Source: a virus
IMG/VR virus record: IMGVR_UViG_3300029258_002326
Location: 93,266-157,265 of that record
DNA: 64,000 nt
Strand: one strand, 5' to 3'
Below are positions 26,828 to 33,369 of the stretch, piece by piece. A model generated the notes under the pieces. The model was given only the letters and a program-made list of their open reading frames with translations. It was not told where the DNA came from and ran no database searches. The position numbers were made by a program, and so were the translations under genes. Position 1 is the stretch's first letter. Each line of letters begins with the position of its first letter.

Positions 26828-27433
26828 GTGTCTAAATATAATGTTATTCTCGCGGACTTCCCGTGGTCATATTCGGACAAGGCGAGCGCAGGCAAGCGCG
26901 GCGTTGATTATAAATACAGCACTATGAGCATGAGAGATCTTTCGCAGATGAGAATAAGGGATCTCGCTGCGGAGAATTGTGCGCTCTTCTTATGGGCCAC
27001 GAGTCCTCTGATGCCGGAAGCTATCGATTTGATGCGGTCATATGGCTTCAAGTACAAGAACATAGCCTTCACGTGGGTGAAGACCAACAAGAAAGCCAAG
27101 ACGCTTTTTTGGGGGATGGGAAATACAACAAGAGCCTGCGCTGAGTTTGTGCTGCTTGGGCTGCGCGGCAAGGTGCCTCGCGTTTCGGCGGGTGTTCATT
27201 CAGTTGTCATGGATCCTGTCGGCAAGCATTCTGAGAAGCCGGAGTCCGTCAGAGATCGGATTGTCCAGCTCTATGGTGATGTTCCGAGGCTTGAGCTTTT
27301 CGCTCGCAGCAAATGCGAGGGATGGGATCAGACAGGCTTGGAACTCGACGGCAAGGATGTATTCGATTTCATCGAGGAGAAATCCCCGCTTGATATACGG
27401 TCTGGTTTGCGAGCTTTATCACAGCGAACTTGA
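26828..27433 (+). CDS. MT-A70-type adenine methyltransferase
   Basis: 201 residues, GTG start. The catalytic motif appears as DFPW (ILADFPWSYSD) in place of the usual DPPW. It is followed by YSTMSMRDL, LFLWATSPLMPEAIDLMRSYGFKYKNIAFTWVK, and a C-terminal SEKPESVRDRIVQLYGD...ELFARSK block, all hallmarks of MT-A70 enzymes that methylate N6 of adenine in DNA or RNA using SAM. No restriction partner is adjacent, so it is an orphan methylase, perhaps protecting phage DNA. Its stop codon lies within operator site 5. Whether F in place of P affects activity is unknown. Confidence 0.85.
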   Translation: MSKYNVILADFPWSYSDKASAGKRGVDYKYSTMSMRDLSQMRIRDLAAENCALFLWATSPLMPEAIDLMRSYGFKYKNIAFTWVKTNKKAKTLFWGMGNTTRACAEFVLLGLRGKVPRVSAGVHSVVMDPVGKHSEKPESVRDRIVQLYGDVPRLELFARSKCEGWDQTGLELDGKDVFDFIEEKSPLDIRSGLRALSQRT

Positions 27434-27439
27434 GTTCGC
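27424..27439. promoter_or_regulatory. Dispersed operator palindrome (site 5)
   Basis: GCGAACTTGAGTTCGC. It contains the TGA stop of the methylase gene and runs directly into GAGGAGGG, the ribosome-binding site of the next gene. Confidence 0.75.
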
Positions 27440-27451
27440 GAGGAGGGCTAG

Positions 27452-27706
27452 GTGACCGAAGACAGGATACGAATTGTTAACGTTCGTCGAGGCCCGCGCC
27501 CATCTCAGTTTAAGCTCGTCTGTCCATGCGGATCCGAGGATATTCAAGCTAGGAGATCCGAGTCGGGCGCTTTCTCGACAGAGAGAGATGTCTATCATGT
27601 TGATATTCGCTGCTCTGAATGTGAGCGCACAGAGGTGGCCAGGAAGCTGGGCGGGAGAAGCGCCTATGTGAACCTTGGAGTATGGGAGGATGAAGATGAG
27701 AATTGA
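27452..27706 (+). CDS. Zinc-ribbon protein
   Basis: 84 residues, GTG start 12 bp after operator site 5 behind GAGGAGGGCTAG. Two Cys pairs, CPCG and CSEC, about 35 residues apart with beta-type sequence between them, indicate a zinc ribbon. Small proteins of this type bind nucleic acid or protein partners. The last 11 bp overlap the next gene. Confidence 0.6.
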   Translation: MTEDRIRIVNVRRGPRPSQFKLVCPCGSEDIQARRSESGAFSTERDVYHVDIRCSECERTEVARKLGGRSAYVNLGVWEDEDEN

Positions 27707-27968
27707 TAACGGTGTGTTGTCCTTTTTTGCGCTAATGGCCATCGCCACGTGCTTTGGGTTCCTTGTGCTTGTCCTTACCTCTTGCGGCGAGGGGTGCGAG
27801 GCAGAAGTGACTAGGTGCGCTGGGAACTCGGTGGAGATATGCAACGCCGATGGCGACTGGGACGAGGTCATGGATTGCAGTGATGTCTGGAGCGCCGACG
27901 GGGCGGACTGGAAATGCTGTGTGGATACAGACGGGGAGTCTACGTGTCTCCCAGGGGGGTGTGACTGA
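27696..27968 (+). CDS. Small Cys-rich lipoprotein
   Basis: 90 residues from the ATG at 27696, preceded by GGGAGG with 6-bp spacing. The first 30 residues form a signal peptide with hydrophobic core (VLSFFALMAIATCFGFLVLV) and lipobox LTSC, so the protein should be lipidated at that Cys and exported. The mature part carries about nine further cysteines in the arrangement C-x6-C...C...C-C...C...C, with TRCAGNSVEICNADGDW. That pattern is common in secreted proteins of Myxococcota. Phage lipoproteins often block superinfection or act in lysis (spanins); either role is inference. The next gene overlaps as TGATG. Confidence 0.65.
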   Translation: MRIDNGVLSFFALMAIATCFGFLVLVLTSCGEGCEAEVTRCAGNSVEICNADGDWDEVMDCSDVWSADGADWKCCVDTDGESTCLPGGCD

Positions 27969-28600
27969 TGGCAAAGGTATTAACGGGCGATCTGGTTGTA
28001 AAGCTATGGGCCGACATGCAGTCGGAGTTCAATTTCAAGGTACTGAGAAAGAACAAGTCATCCACGATGCGCATGGTTGGGAGTTTTCTCCAAATGATCG
28101 GTGTTCAGGATCGCGGAGATTTTATGAACAAGTACGCCGTGACATTTTGGGATAAGATTTACATACCCTATGAGATAGGGAAGGCGGCGGGGCGCTGGGG
28201 CTTGGTTAGCCAGGTTACGAATCTAGCTCATGAGGCTCATCACGTTGTTCAGTTTCGCAAGAATCCGGTGAAGTTCCCGTTCAAGTACATCACTAGCACA
28301 TCGGCGCGGGCTCACTATGAGATGGAATCGATGCGGGCCAGCATGGAGGTGTACAAGTACCTCACGGGAGAGATGCTAGAACCGGCTCTTGTGGCCAGTC
28401 GGCTCAAGGCATATGGATGCAAGCAGAAAGACATTGACGTGACTCAGAAGAGCCTGGAGGCGGCGTATAAGGTAATAGAAAAGGGAGGTGTTGTTACAGA
28501 GACATCTCAATACTTGATAATGCTCATGGAGCGATCGGACATGAGAGTGGAGGTGCTGCCCCCTATGCACGTTTTCTTCGATAAGACACTCTTTTTGTAG
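27968..28600 (+). CDS. Putative zinc metallopeptidase-like protein
   Basis: 210 residues. The segment LAHEAHHVVQFRKNP at about residues 89-103 contains HEAHH, an HExxH zincin-type motif in a predicted helix, and a downstream E in HYEMESMRASME could be the third ligand. No signal peptide, so it should act in the cytoplasm or virion. It overlaps the lipoprotein gene as TGATG. Related proteins with H-E-x-x-H-x-x-Q-F are common in phages and mobile elements, with unknown substrates. Active peptidase status is inferred from the motif only. Confidence 0.55.
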   Translation: MAKVLTGDLVVKLWADMQSEFNFKVLRKNKSSTMRMVGSFLQMIGVQDRGDFMNKYAVTFWDKIYIPYEIGKAAGRWGLVSQVTNLAHEAHHVVQFRKNPVKFPFKYITSTSARAHYEMESMRASMEVYKYLTGEMLEPALVASRLKAYGCKQKDIDVTQKSLEAAYKVIEKGGVVTETSQYLIMLMERSDMRVEVLPPMHVFFDKTLFL

Positions 28601-28626
28601 AAATGCTTTTTTCTTTCCTCAGCTTG

Positions 28627-28655
28627 TTGACAAACCCCTTTGCAGGACGTAAATT
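28627..28655 (+). promoter_or_regulatory. Sigma70-type promoter with structured leader (copy 1)
   Basis: TTGACA, 17-bp spacer, TAAATT. The leader that follows contains CGGGG-AAAA-CCCCCG, a stable hairpin, just before the GAGGAG site of the next gene. The promoter spacer and leader recur almost unchanged at 60745. Confidence 0.75.
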
Positions 28656-28706
28656 GTATAGTGAGAGGACGGGGAAAACCCCCGGCCCGAAACTGAGGAG
28701 TTGAAA

Positions 28707-29204
28707 ATGTTGACATCTGTTGAAACCGTTGCTGTTGCAAAAGCCGTCGAAACCAAAGTCGCCAAGGCAGCTCGCAAAGATCTCGTCGCTGGCGAGAAAT
28801 ACGATGTCGATGTTGTTGTCCGTGTCCAGGGTGAAGTCTCGGTTGGCGAGGACTACACTCGCGCTTCCACTTCCTCGCTTATTAGTGAGGAGTTCATGAT
28901 TCTCGTTCTTCAGCGCTGCGGGGTGACTCGCGACGGCGCGGCCAAGGTTATCGAGGAAGTGGCCAGCGAGTACCTCAAGGGATGGACAGGGGGCGCTGCG
29001 GCGAAAAAAGAGGCCAAGGCTGCTCGCAAGGCAGCGGTCAAAGAGGCGGACCCGGAGGGTAAAATCTCCGCGATTTTCGAGGGTGTGAAAGCCAAGGTTC
29101 CGCGCACAACGTGCTCGGGCAAGGTTGAGTTTGAGGGAGAGGTCACCCAGGTTAGCGCTCCGACTATCAAAATCAAAGAGGAGGCAAAGAAAGAGGCTGT
29201 CTAG
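28707..29204 (+). CDS. Hypothetical Ala/Lys-rich protein, probably abundant
   Basis: 166 residues; ATG at 28707, 6 bp after GAGGAG. Composition is Ala, Lys, Val and Glu rich with an N-terminal SVETVAVAKAVETKVAKAAR, a beta-rich middle (YDVDVVVRVQGEVSVGEDYT) and a lysine/alanine linker (GGAAAKKEAKAARKAAVKE). It has its own near-consensus promoter with a leader hairpin, so strong expression is expected. The middle resembles small phage proteins of unknown role; DNA binding by the basic parts is possible. Confidence 0.6.
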   Translation: MLTSVETVAVAKAVETKVAKAARKDLVAGEKYDVDVVVRVQGEVSVGEDYTRASTSSLISEEFMILVLQRCGVTRDGAAKVIEEVASEYLKGWTGGAAAKKEAKAARKAAVKEADPEGKISAIFEGVKAKVPRTTCSGKVEFEGEVTQVSAPTIKIKEEAKKEAV

Positions 29205-29294
29205 CCTTTGAAAAATCCTGCCTTAACCGAGGGGAGCGGCTATCTAGTCGACTCCCCTTTGGTCGTAGAGAGACCCAAAAAAGAGGAGGGTGCA

Positions 29295-29489
29295 ATGAGT
29301 CAAGGTTGTCCGAAGTGTAAATCCAGCAAGACCAAGGGGGTTCACAGCCCCAATTCCCCAGGGGATCTTTTCATTGAGTGCGAGGCGTGCGGATGCGTGA
29401 CGCCGGTTCCAAGTCGGAAACAACGCATTGCCAATGAGTCCGCTGAGGCGGCTGAGGCGGCTGCTGCGCCGGGCGTAATCTGCGGGTAA
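29295..29489 (+). CDS. Small zinc-ribbon protein
   Basis: 64 residues from the ATG at 29295, chosen because AAGAGGAGGG lies just upstream; a longer frame from 29208 lacks such a site. CPKCKSSKTKG and CEACGC supply four cysteines for a zinc ribbon of the kind found in Lar-like restriction-alleviation proteins and many small phage proteins (C-P-x-C...C-x-x-C). The C-terminus is an Ala/Glu-rich tail. Function not assigned. Confidence 0.6.
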   Translation: MSQGCPKCKSSKTKGVHSPNSPGDLFIECEACGCVTPVPSRKQRIANESAEAAEAAAAPGVICG

Positions 29490-29542
29490 TCCATCCTTCT
29501 GCCTCGCCTTTTATTTTTGCTTGCAAGCCCGTGTGATGTAAT

Positions 29543-29902
29543 ATGGGATTCATGAGGGCACTGATAGAGGCAAAAATGATTGAAGCTGAATCAATACCTG
29601 CAATGCAGGAAGTTGAGAGTTCCAACGTCCATTCGGTGGGGTACGACTATCTAAAAGGGATCCTGTACATCCGATATTGGAAGGATTCCACAACTCGCCG
29701 ATCTCAGGTCTCGGGGAATATCTACAAGTACTTCGATGTCCCGTTTTTGGTCTACCACCACATGATCAACGCCAGAAGCAAGGGTAAGTTCATGTGGGCT
29801 CAGATACGCGATCAGTATCGGTACAAAATGATCGGTCGCACTGGTTGGCGAAAAAGGCAGCCTAAGAGGGCAAAAAAGAAGCCAGCAAAGAGGAAACGGT
29901 AG
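29543..29902 (+). CDS. KTSC-domain protein
   Basis: 119 residues. Residues ~25-95 follow the KTSC pattern: SSNVHSVGYDYLKGILYIRY, then NIYKYFDVPFLVYHHMINARSKGKFM and an IRDQYRYKMIG end. KTSC domains are small, found in phage and bacterial proteins, and often linked to nucleic-acid functions, but their activity is not settled. A strongly basic tail (KRQPKRAKKKPAKRKR) could bind nucleic acid. No clear ribosome-binding site is seen, so an ATG nine bases downstream is an alternative start. An operator palindrome immediately follows the stop. Confidence 0.7.
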   Translation: MGFMRALIEAKMIEAESIPAMQEVESSNVHSVGYDYLKGILYIRYWKDSTTRRSQVSGNIYKYFDVPFLVYHHMINARSKGKFMWAQIRDQYRYKMIGRTGWRKRQPKRAKKKPAKRKR

Positions 29903-29917
29903 CGAACTCAAGTTCGC
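29902..29917. promoter_or_regulatory. Dispersed operator palindrome (site 6)
   Basis: GCGAACTCAAGTTCGC, TCAA-centred form, overlapping the last base of the KTSC gene stop and directly preceding CGGGAGA, the ribosome-binding site of the next gene. Confidence 0.75.
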
Positions 29918-29929
29918 CGGGAGATCAGT

Positions 29930-30145
29930 ATGACATTGTATGTTGTTTCCAAGACGTCGGAAGAGAAAAGCTCCACGGGAACCATTCAGCGGGTCGACGT
30001 GGTTGTATACGGGGTGTTCACCACCGAGGAGAGGGCGAGCACTATCGCAACAAGGTGGGGCGCGTCTGTCTCTGAGTACGTGGCAGACCAGGGCGGTCGA
30101 ACGGTTGCTAATCAGTGGCTAAATCCGGGATATGCAGCAAGTTGA
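29930..30145 (+). CDS. Hypothetical small protein
   Basis: 71 residues; ATG 12 bp after operator site 6, behind CGGGAGATCAGT. The sequence (LYVVSKTSEEKSSTGTIQRV, VVVYGVFTTEERASTIATRWG) looks like a small alpha/beta protein in which a strand is followed by a helix starting TTEERA. No family named. Confidence 0.5.
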   Translation: MTLYVVSKTSEEKSSTGTIQRVDVVVYGVFTTEERASTIATRWGASVSEYVADQGGRTVANQWLNPGYAAS

Positions 30146-30176
30146 CGTTTTAGAATTGACGTGGTAATCGATCTTT

Positions 30177-30413
30177 ATGAGGCTGCAACACATGACCGGA
30201 TCTATTATTGAAGTGGACACCGTGAAGTGCGGAAAAGAGTTGCTGCTTCAGGTTGGAGATGGTGATGCGTTTGGGCCAGTTTTGGCGTATATGATGTTCA
30301 CGTCTTTCCCAGCATGTATTATGTCAGCGTCGGAAGAAGAGATGGATTATCTTCGCTCTGGGGGGTACATAATTGCTCCTGATGGAGTCTTCAGAGAGGA
30401 TATGAAGAGGTAA
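30177..30413 (+). CDS. Hypothetical small protein
   Basis: 78 residues; weak start context. The sequence is a mixture of strands (SIIEVDTVKCGKELLLQVGD) and a C-terminal SASEEEMDYLRSGGYIIAPDG helix-strand unit. It lies immediately left of the orphan tnpB, which begins 7 bp after its stop. Not recognised. Confidence 0.45.
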   Translation: MRLQHMTGSIIEVDTVKCGKELLLQVGDGDAFGPVLAYMMFTSFPACIMSASEEEMDYLRSGGYIIAPDGVFREDMKR

Positions 30414-30419
30414 GGGCAG

Positions 30420-31601
30420 TTGAATCGTAGCCATAAAATAGCACTCGATTCGACCCCTCGTCAGGAGAGGTATTTTCGGCGAGCGTGCGGAGTGTCGCGG
30501 TTCACATACAACTGGGCGTTGGCTGAGTGGAAGAGGCAGTATGATCTGGGCGGGGATCCAAGTGGGTTTGCATTGAGGAAGCAGTTTAATGCCATTCGCC
30601 ATGTCGATTTTTCATGGACTGGGGAAGTGTTACGTGATGCGACGGCACGGCCGTTCATGAATGTTGAAAAAGCCTATCAGAGTTTTTTTAAAAAAAGAGG
30701 GAAGTATCCTCGGTTCAAGAAGAAAGGTGTCCGTGATAGCTTCTATGTGTCGAGCGATAGACTTGCAGTAGATGGCCAGAGAATCCGGATTCCGCGTATT
30801 GGGTGGATAAGGATGAGGGAAGAGCTTCGTTTCACGGGAAAGATAACTTCAGCGGTGGTGTCAAGAACAGCTCACAAGTGGTTTGTGTCAATAGCGGTGG
30901 ATATTCCTAAAACTCTGACAACGAGCGAGAACCAAGCCGTGGTTGGGGTGGACCTGGGAATCAAGTCGCTGGCGACATTATCCACTGGGGAGAAGTTCGA
31001 GGCACCGAAGCCGTTAAAGAAGTCATTGGCGAAGTTGCAGAGGTTGAGTCGGCAGTTGTCCCGCAAGCAGAAGGGGTCGAATCGTCGGTGGAAGGCCAAG
31101 CAAAAGTTGGCGCGGTTTCATTATCGAGTGTCGTGTGTCCGCAACGACGCGCTGCACAAGCTGACAACGGGGTTAGTACAGCGATTTGGTACAGTGGTCA
31201 TTGAAGACCTGAACTTGAAGGGCATGGTCCGCAACCGGTATCTGTCGCGGGCTATTTCCGACGTGGGGTTTGGGGAGTTTCGACGGCAGATTGAGTACAA
31301 GGTTGCGGATCACGGTGGTCGTTTAGTAGTGGCTGATCGCTGGTATCCGTCGTCGAAGACGTGTTCGGATTGTGGGTTCAAACTGGATATTTTGTCATTA
31401 GGCACCCGAAAATGGGATTGTCCGGAGTGCGGATCTTCACACGACCGAGACATCAATGCCGCTGTAAATTTGAAAAAACTAGGGCAGGCTTTGCCCGAAG
31501 TGACGCCCGTGGAGAAGAAGGCCCTGGCGAGCAGTGATCTGTTCGTGAAACCAGCTTCGGTGAATCGGGAACTAAGCTGTGTCAGGCGCGAAAGTGTTTG
31601 A
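30420..31601 (+). CDS. tnpB: TnpB RNA-guided nuclease, orphan transposon gene
   Basis: 393 residues, TTG start. Full RuvC-like catalytic set: D in VGVDLGIKSLA (~178), E in VIEDLNLKGM (~261) and D in SHDRDINAAVNL (~341), with a zinc ribbon CSDCG...CPECG between the last two. N-terminal HTH_OrfB-type domain with RFTYNWALAEWK. TnpB uses an omega RNA from the element's right end to cut DNA and is the ancestor of Cas12. No tnpA or serine recombinase lies beside it, so the copy is either a non-autonomous element or a retained nuclease. The stop falls in the loop of a 3' hairpin. Confidence 0.9.
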   Translation: MNRSHKIALDSTPRQERYFRRACGVSRFTYNWALAEWKRQYDLGGDPSGFALRKQFNAIRHVDFSWTGEVLRDATARPFMNVEKAYQSFFKKRGKYPRFKKKGVRDSFYVSSDRLAVDGQRIRIPRIGWIRMREELRFTGKITSAVVSRTAHKWFVSIAVDIPKTLTTSENQAVVGVDLGIKSLATLSTGEKFEAPKPLKKSLAKLQRLSRQLSRKQKGSNRRWKAKQKLARFHYRVSCVRNDALHKLTTGLVQRFGTVVIEDLNLKGMVRNRYLSRAISDVGFGEFRRQIEYKVADHGGRLVVADRWYPSSKTCSDCGFKLDILSLGTRKWDCPECGSSHDRDINAAVNLKKLGQALPEVTPVEKKALASSDLFVKPASVNRELSCVRRESV

Positions 31602-31610
31602 ATGCACTTT
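31591..31610 (+). repeat. 3'-end hairpin of orphan tnpB
   Basis: AAAGTG and CACTTT, 6-bp stem with 8-base loop containing the tnpB stop codon. Same relative position as the right-end hairpin of the complete element at 35040-35070, so it probably marks the right end and the omega RNA 3' region. Confidence 0.55.
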
Positions 31611-31635
31611 AGAAAGCAGGGTATATCATTGAGGT

Positions 31636-31875
31636 GTGAAAATACAGCAGAACCAGGCCCAGAGGCTCTTAGGGCATGGGCAGAACGGGCGGTGGCTCCA
31701 TTTCATGGAGTCCAGCAGGCGGAGGCGTCTGGTCCGATTAAGACGAGCTTTAGCATCTGGGGACCTGTATACGAATCTCTCTTTGGTCCGGTCGGACGAC
31801 TGGCTTGCCGATGGGATGGCCAAGGCCGTATATCGGTTCTGTTGCCAGATGAGGGAATCGAAGAAACAGATTTAA
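31636..31875 (+). CDS. Hypothetical small protein, frame uncertain
   Basis: 79 residues, GTG start near GAGGT. Basic and helical (FMESSRRRRLVRLRRALASG), then SLVRSDDWLADGMAKAVYRF. Codon third positions favour G/C here more than in the competing frame from 31602 to 31895, whose ATG lies in the tnpB hairpin without a ribosome-binding site. That frame ends sensibly (RISVLLPDEGIEETDLILEN), so I cannot exclude it. Confidence 0.4.
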   Translation: MKIQQNQAQRLLGHGQNGRWLHFMESSRRRRLVRLRRALASGDLYTNLSLVRSDDWLADGMAKAVYRFCCQMRESKKQI

Positions 31876-31891
31876 TTCTGGAGAACACTCG

Positions 31892-32101
31892 GTGAGAGTG
31901 GTAGGAATCTTGGAGTCGTTTGGCCTTGCAGAGGCCGTGGGTGAGATGGTCCTCTCAGATGAGGAGATTGCCTTTATGGCGGCGGCGAAAAAAAGACGAG
32001 GTTGTAATTGCGTCACGTCCCAGAGTGTCACTCGCGAGGACAGGCGGCGCATTATGGAAATAGGTCAGAAATGTCTAAAGTGGAGGGCAGAGAACCAATG
32101 A
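31892..32101 (+). CDS. Hypothetical small protein
   Basis: 69 residues, GTG start shortly after the previous frame. Helical, with LAEAVGEMVLSDEEIAFMAAAKKRRGCNC and a charged C-terminus. It overlaps the groES-like gene by 4 bp (ATGA), so the two are probably coupled. Not recognised. Confidence 0.45.
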   Translation: MRVVGILESFGLAEAVGEMVLSDEEIAFMAAAKKRRGCNCVTSQSVTREDRRRIMEIGQKCLKWRAENQ

Positions 32102-32409
32102 GCGATTGTAGTTGTGATTCAAAATGCGGAGAAGCGGTTGCTGAAGAGATGAAAGTGTTAGGCGGGTATGTTGTCGTCGAGCGCGACAAGGCCGAAGGCA
32201 GCGAGCAAATGAGCCCTGGCGGGATTGTTCTCCCGGCTAGTGCCGAGAAGCCTCCCCAAACGGCGTGTGTCGTAGGTGTAGGGCCGGACGTTGATGGTAT
32301 CAACGTTGGAGACAAGGTTGTTATTGGCAGATTCGTCGGTACTGACTTCGAGGTCGGCGACAAGGATTTGTGTGCTGTCGTGGCGGGAGACATTATCGCC
32401 ATAGTTTAA
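32098..32409 (+). CDS. groES: GroES-like co-chaperonin
   Basis: 103 residues, slightly longer than bacterial GroES (about 95). After a 17-residue N-terminal extension containing CSCDSKC, the Cpn10 fold is clear: VLGGYVVVERDKAE, the mobile-loop region GSEQMSPGGIVLPASAEKPP, ACVVGVGP, INVGDKVVIGRF and DLCAVVAGDIIAIV. Phage co-chaperonins such as T4 gp31 replace host GroES to fold the capsid protein in the GroEL cage. No groEL is seen here, so it should work with host GroEL. The ATG overlaps the preceding stop as ATGA. Confidence 0.85.
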   Translation: MSDCSCDSKCGEAVAEEMKVLGGYVVVERDKAEGSEQMSPGGIVLPASAEKPPQTACVVGVGPDVDGINVGDKVVIGRFVGTDFEVGDKDLCAVVAGDIIAIV

Positions 32410-32455
32410 AAATCTGCTATAAGTTGAATGTTGCATGAGTTGAAGGGGCGAACAG

Positions 32456-32674
32456 ATGAAGAGAGCAGAATTGGTCCTCCCGTGGGAGGAGGATGAACGT
32501 GTCCGAGGCGAGAGGTCTCGGTGGGTTGTTTTTTTTGTGTTTTTAGTTGTGATCCTGGGTATCGAGTTGTTCTACCAGGGGATCAAGGGAGGGCACAAAG
32601 AGGACACCGATAGAGGTGCAGAGTATGAATTATGCAGCGTGCAAGAGATGCGGGGTGGTGGTTCCGAGAGATGA
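32456..32674 (+). CDS. Small single-pass membrane protein
   Basis: 72 residues; ATG behind GAAGGGGCGAACAG. A charged N-terminal segment (ELVLPWEEDERVRGERSR) is followed by one membrane helix (WVVFFVFLVVILGIELFY) and a hydrophilic tail. The topology fits a holin-like, spanin-like or superinfection-exclusion protein; none can be chosen on sequence alone. It overlaps the next gene by 50 bp. Confidence 0.55.
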   Translation: MKRAELVLPWEEDERVRGERSRWVVFFVFLVVILGIELFYQGIKGGHKEDTDRGAEYELCSVQEMRGGGSER

Positions 32675-32930
32675 GATGCGGTCCGTGAACGTCCATTTTT
32701 TCACAGAGTCAGAAAGCCGAGATATTGTTCGCGTAAGGCTGTGCCGAGAATGCAATATGAGCATGAGACAATCGATACGCGCAATAGAGTGGCATAATGA
32801 GCTGCTCCCTGGTCCTGACGGTGGGAGCGGCAGGCTACATCAGCCGAGGCAATGGGCTAGACCCGCCCAGTTGGACGACTCGGAGGCAGCGATGAGACAA
32901 AGGGGTAAGAACTTGGATGTCACGTATTGA
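32625..32930 (+). CDS. Zinc-binding hypothetical protein
   Basis: 101 residues from the ATG at 32625, 6 bp after AGAGGTG. CKRCGVVVPRDEM and LCRECNMSMRQSI form a four-cysteine zinc knuckle with strands between, a pattern of small phage zinc proteins. The C-terminal 40 residues are polar and probably unstructured. Overlaps its neighbours by 50 and 14 bp. Confidence 0.5.
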   Translation: MNYAACKRCGVVVPRDEMRSVNVHFFTESESRDIVRVRLCRECNMSMRQSIRAIEWHNELLPGPDGGSGRLHQPRQWARPAQLDDSEAAMRQRGKNLDVTY

Positions 32931-33351
32931 CCATCTTCCTAATGGTTTGAATCCCAAAGCAGCAGGAGAGCGTATACCGAGACGAGAGTTTGTTCAAAGG
33001 CCAGGTTTGGCCCCAGAGCAGGACTTCGACTGTCCCATGTGTGACGGGAAGCTGAAGCGTCGGTTCTCTAAGAGGTATCGAAGGCATTTTTACGGTTGCG
33101 TTAATTTCTTCGAAACTGGGTGCAACGGGTCTATTGGGTGCCATCCGGACGGGAGGCCGCTGGGTATCCCGACAAATCAGGAGGGCAAGGACTGGCGTAA
33201 GAAGGCACACGAGGTTTTTGATCTATTGTGGAAAGAGGGGGGGGTAACCCGAAAAGAGGCGTATTATTGGATGGAGCATGCCTCCGGTGTTGGCATTGCC
33301 CACATTGGTGAGATGAAGCTGGATCCGGGCGGCGCATTCTCCATCCTCTAA
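32917..33351 (+). CDS. Topoisomerase-like zinc-finger protein (DUF3268-like), C-terminus in IS
   Basis: 144 residues. CPMCDGKLKRRFSKRYRRHFYGC and CNGSIGCHPDGRPLGIPTNQEGK match the zinc-finger-containing family I remember as DUF3268: a topoisomerase-type zinc ribbon, then GCHPxxxPLG and W-R-K-K-A-H-x-x-F-D-x-L-W, followed by V-T-R-K-E-A-Y-x-W-M and a late H-I-G. The usual C-terminal tail after HIGEM seems to be present but ends FSIL-stop, and these last codons lie in the left hairpin of the inserted IS. The protein is therefore nearly complete but probably has a foreign C-terminus. Confidence 0.7.
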   Translation: MSRIDHLPNGLNPKAAGERIPRREFVQRPGLAPEQDFDCPMCDGKLKRRFSKRYRRHFYGCVNFFETGCNGSIGCHPDGRPLGIPTNQEGKDWRKKAHEVFDLLWKEGGVTRKEAYYWMEHASGVGIAHIGEMKLDPGGAFSIL

Positions 33352-33369
33352 GCGCAGCGTAGGATGGAG
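33339..33369 (+). repeat. Left-end hairpin of IS200/IS605 element
   Basis: CTCCATCCT and AGGATGGAG pair over 9 bp around a 13-base loop. It abuts the tnpA stop codon (33370) and overlaps the end of the zinc-finger gene. IS200/IS605 TnpA recognises such subterminal hairpins in single-stranded DNA. Confidence 0.7.

Noticed and set aside
31602-31895. 97-codon frame alternative to the 31636 gene
   Set aside because: Its ATG is inside the tnpB 3' hairpin with no ribosome-binding site. I prefer 31636-31875, but the C-terminal part reads plausibly, so this is the least certain choice.
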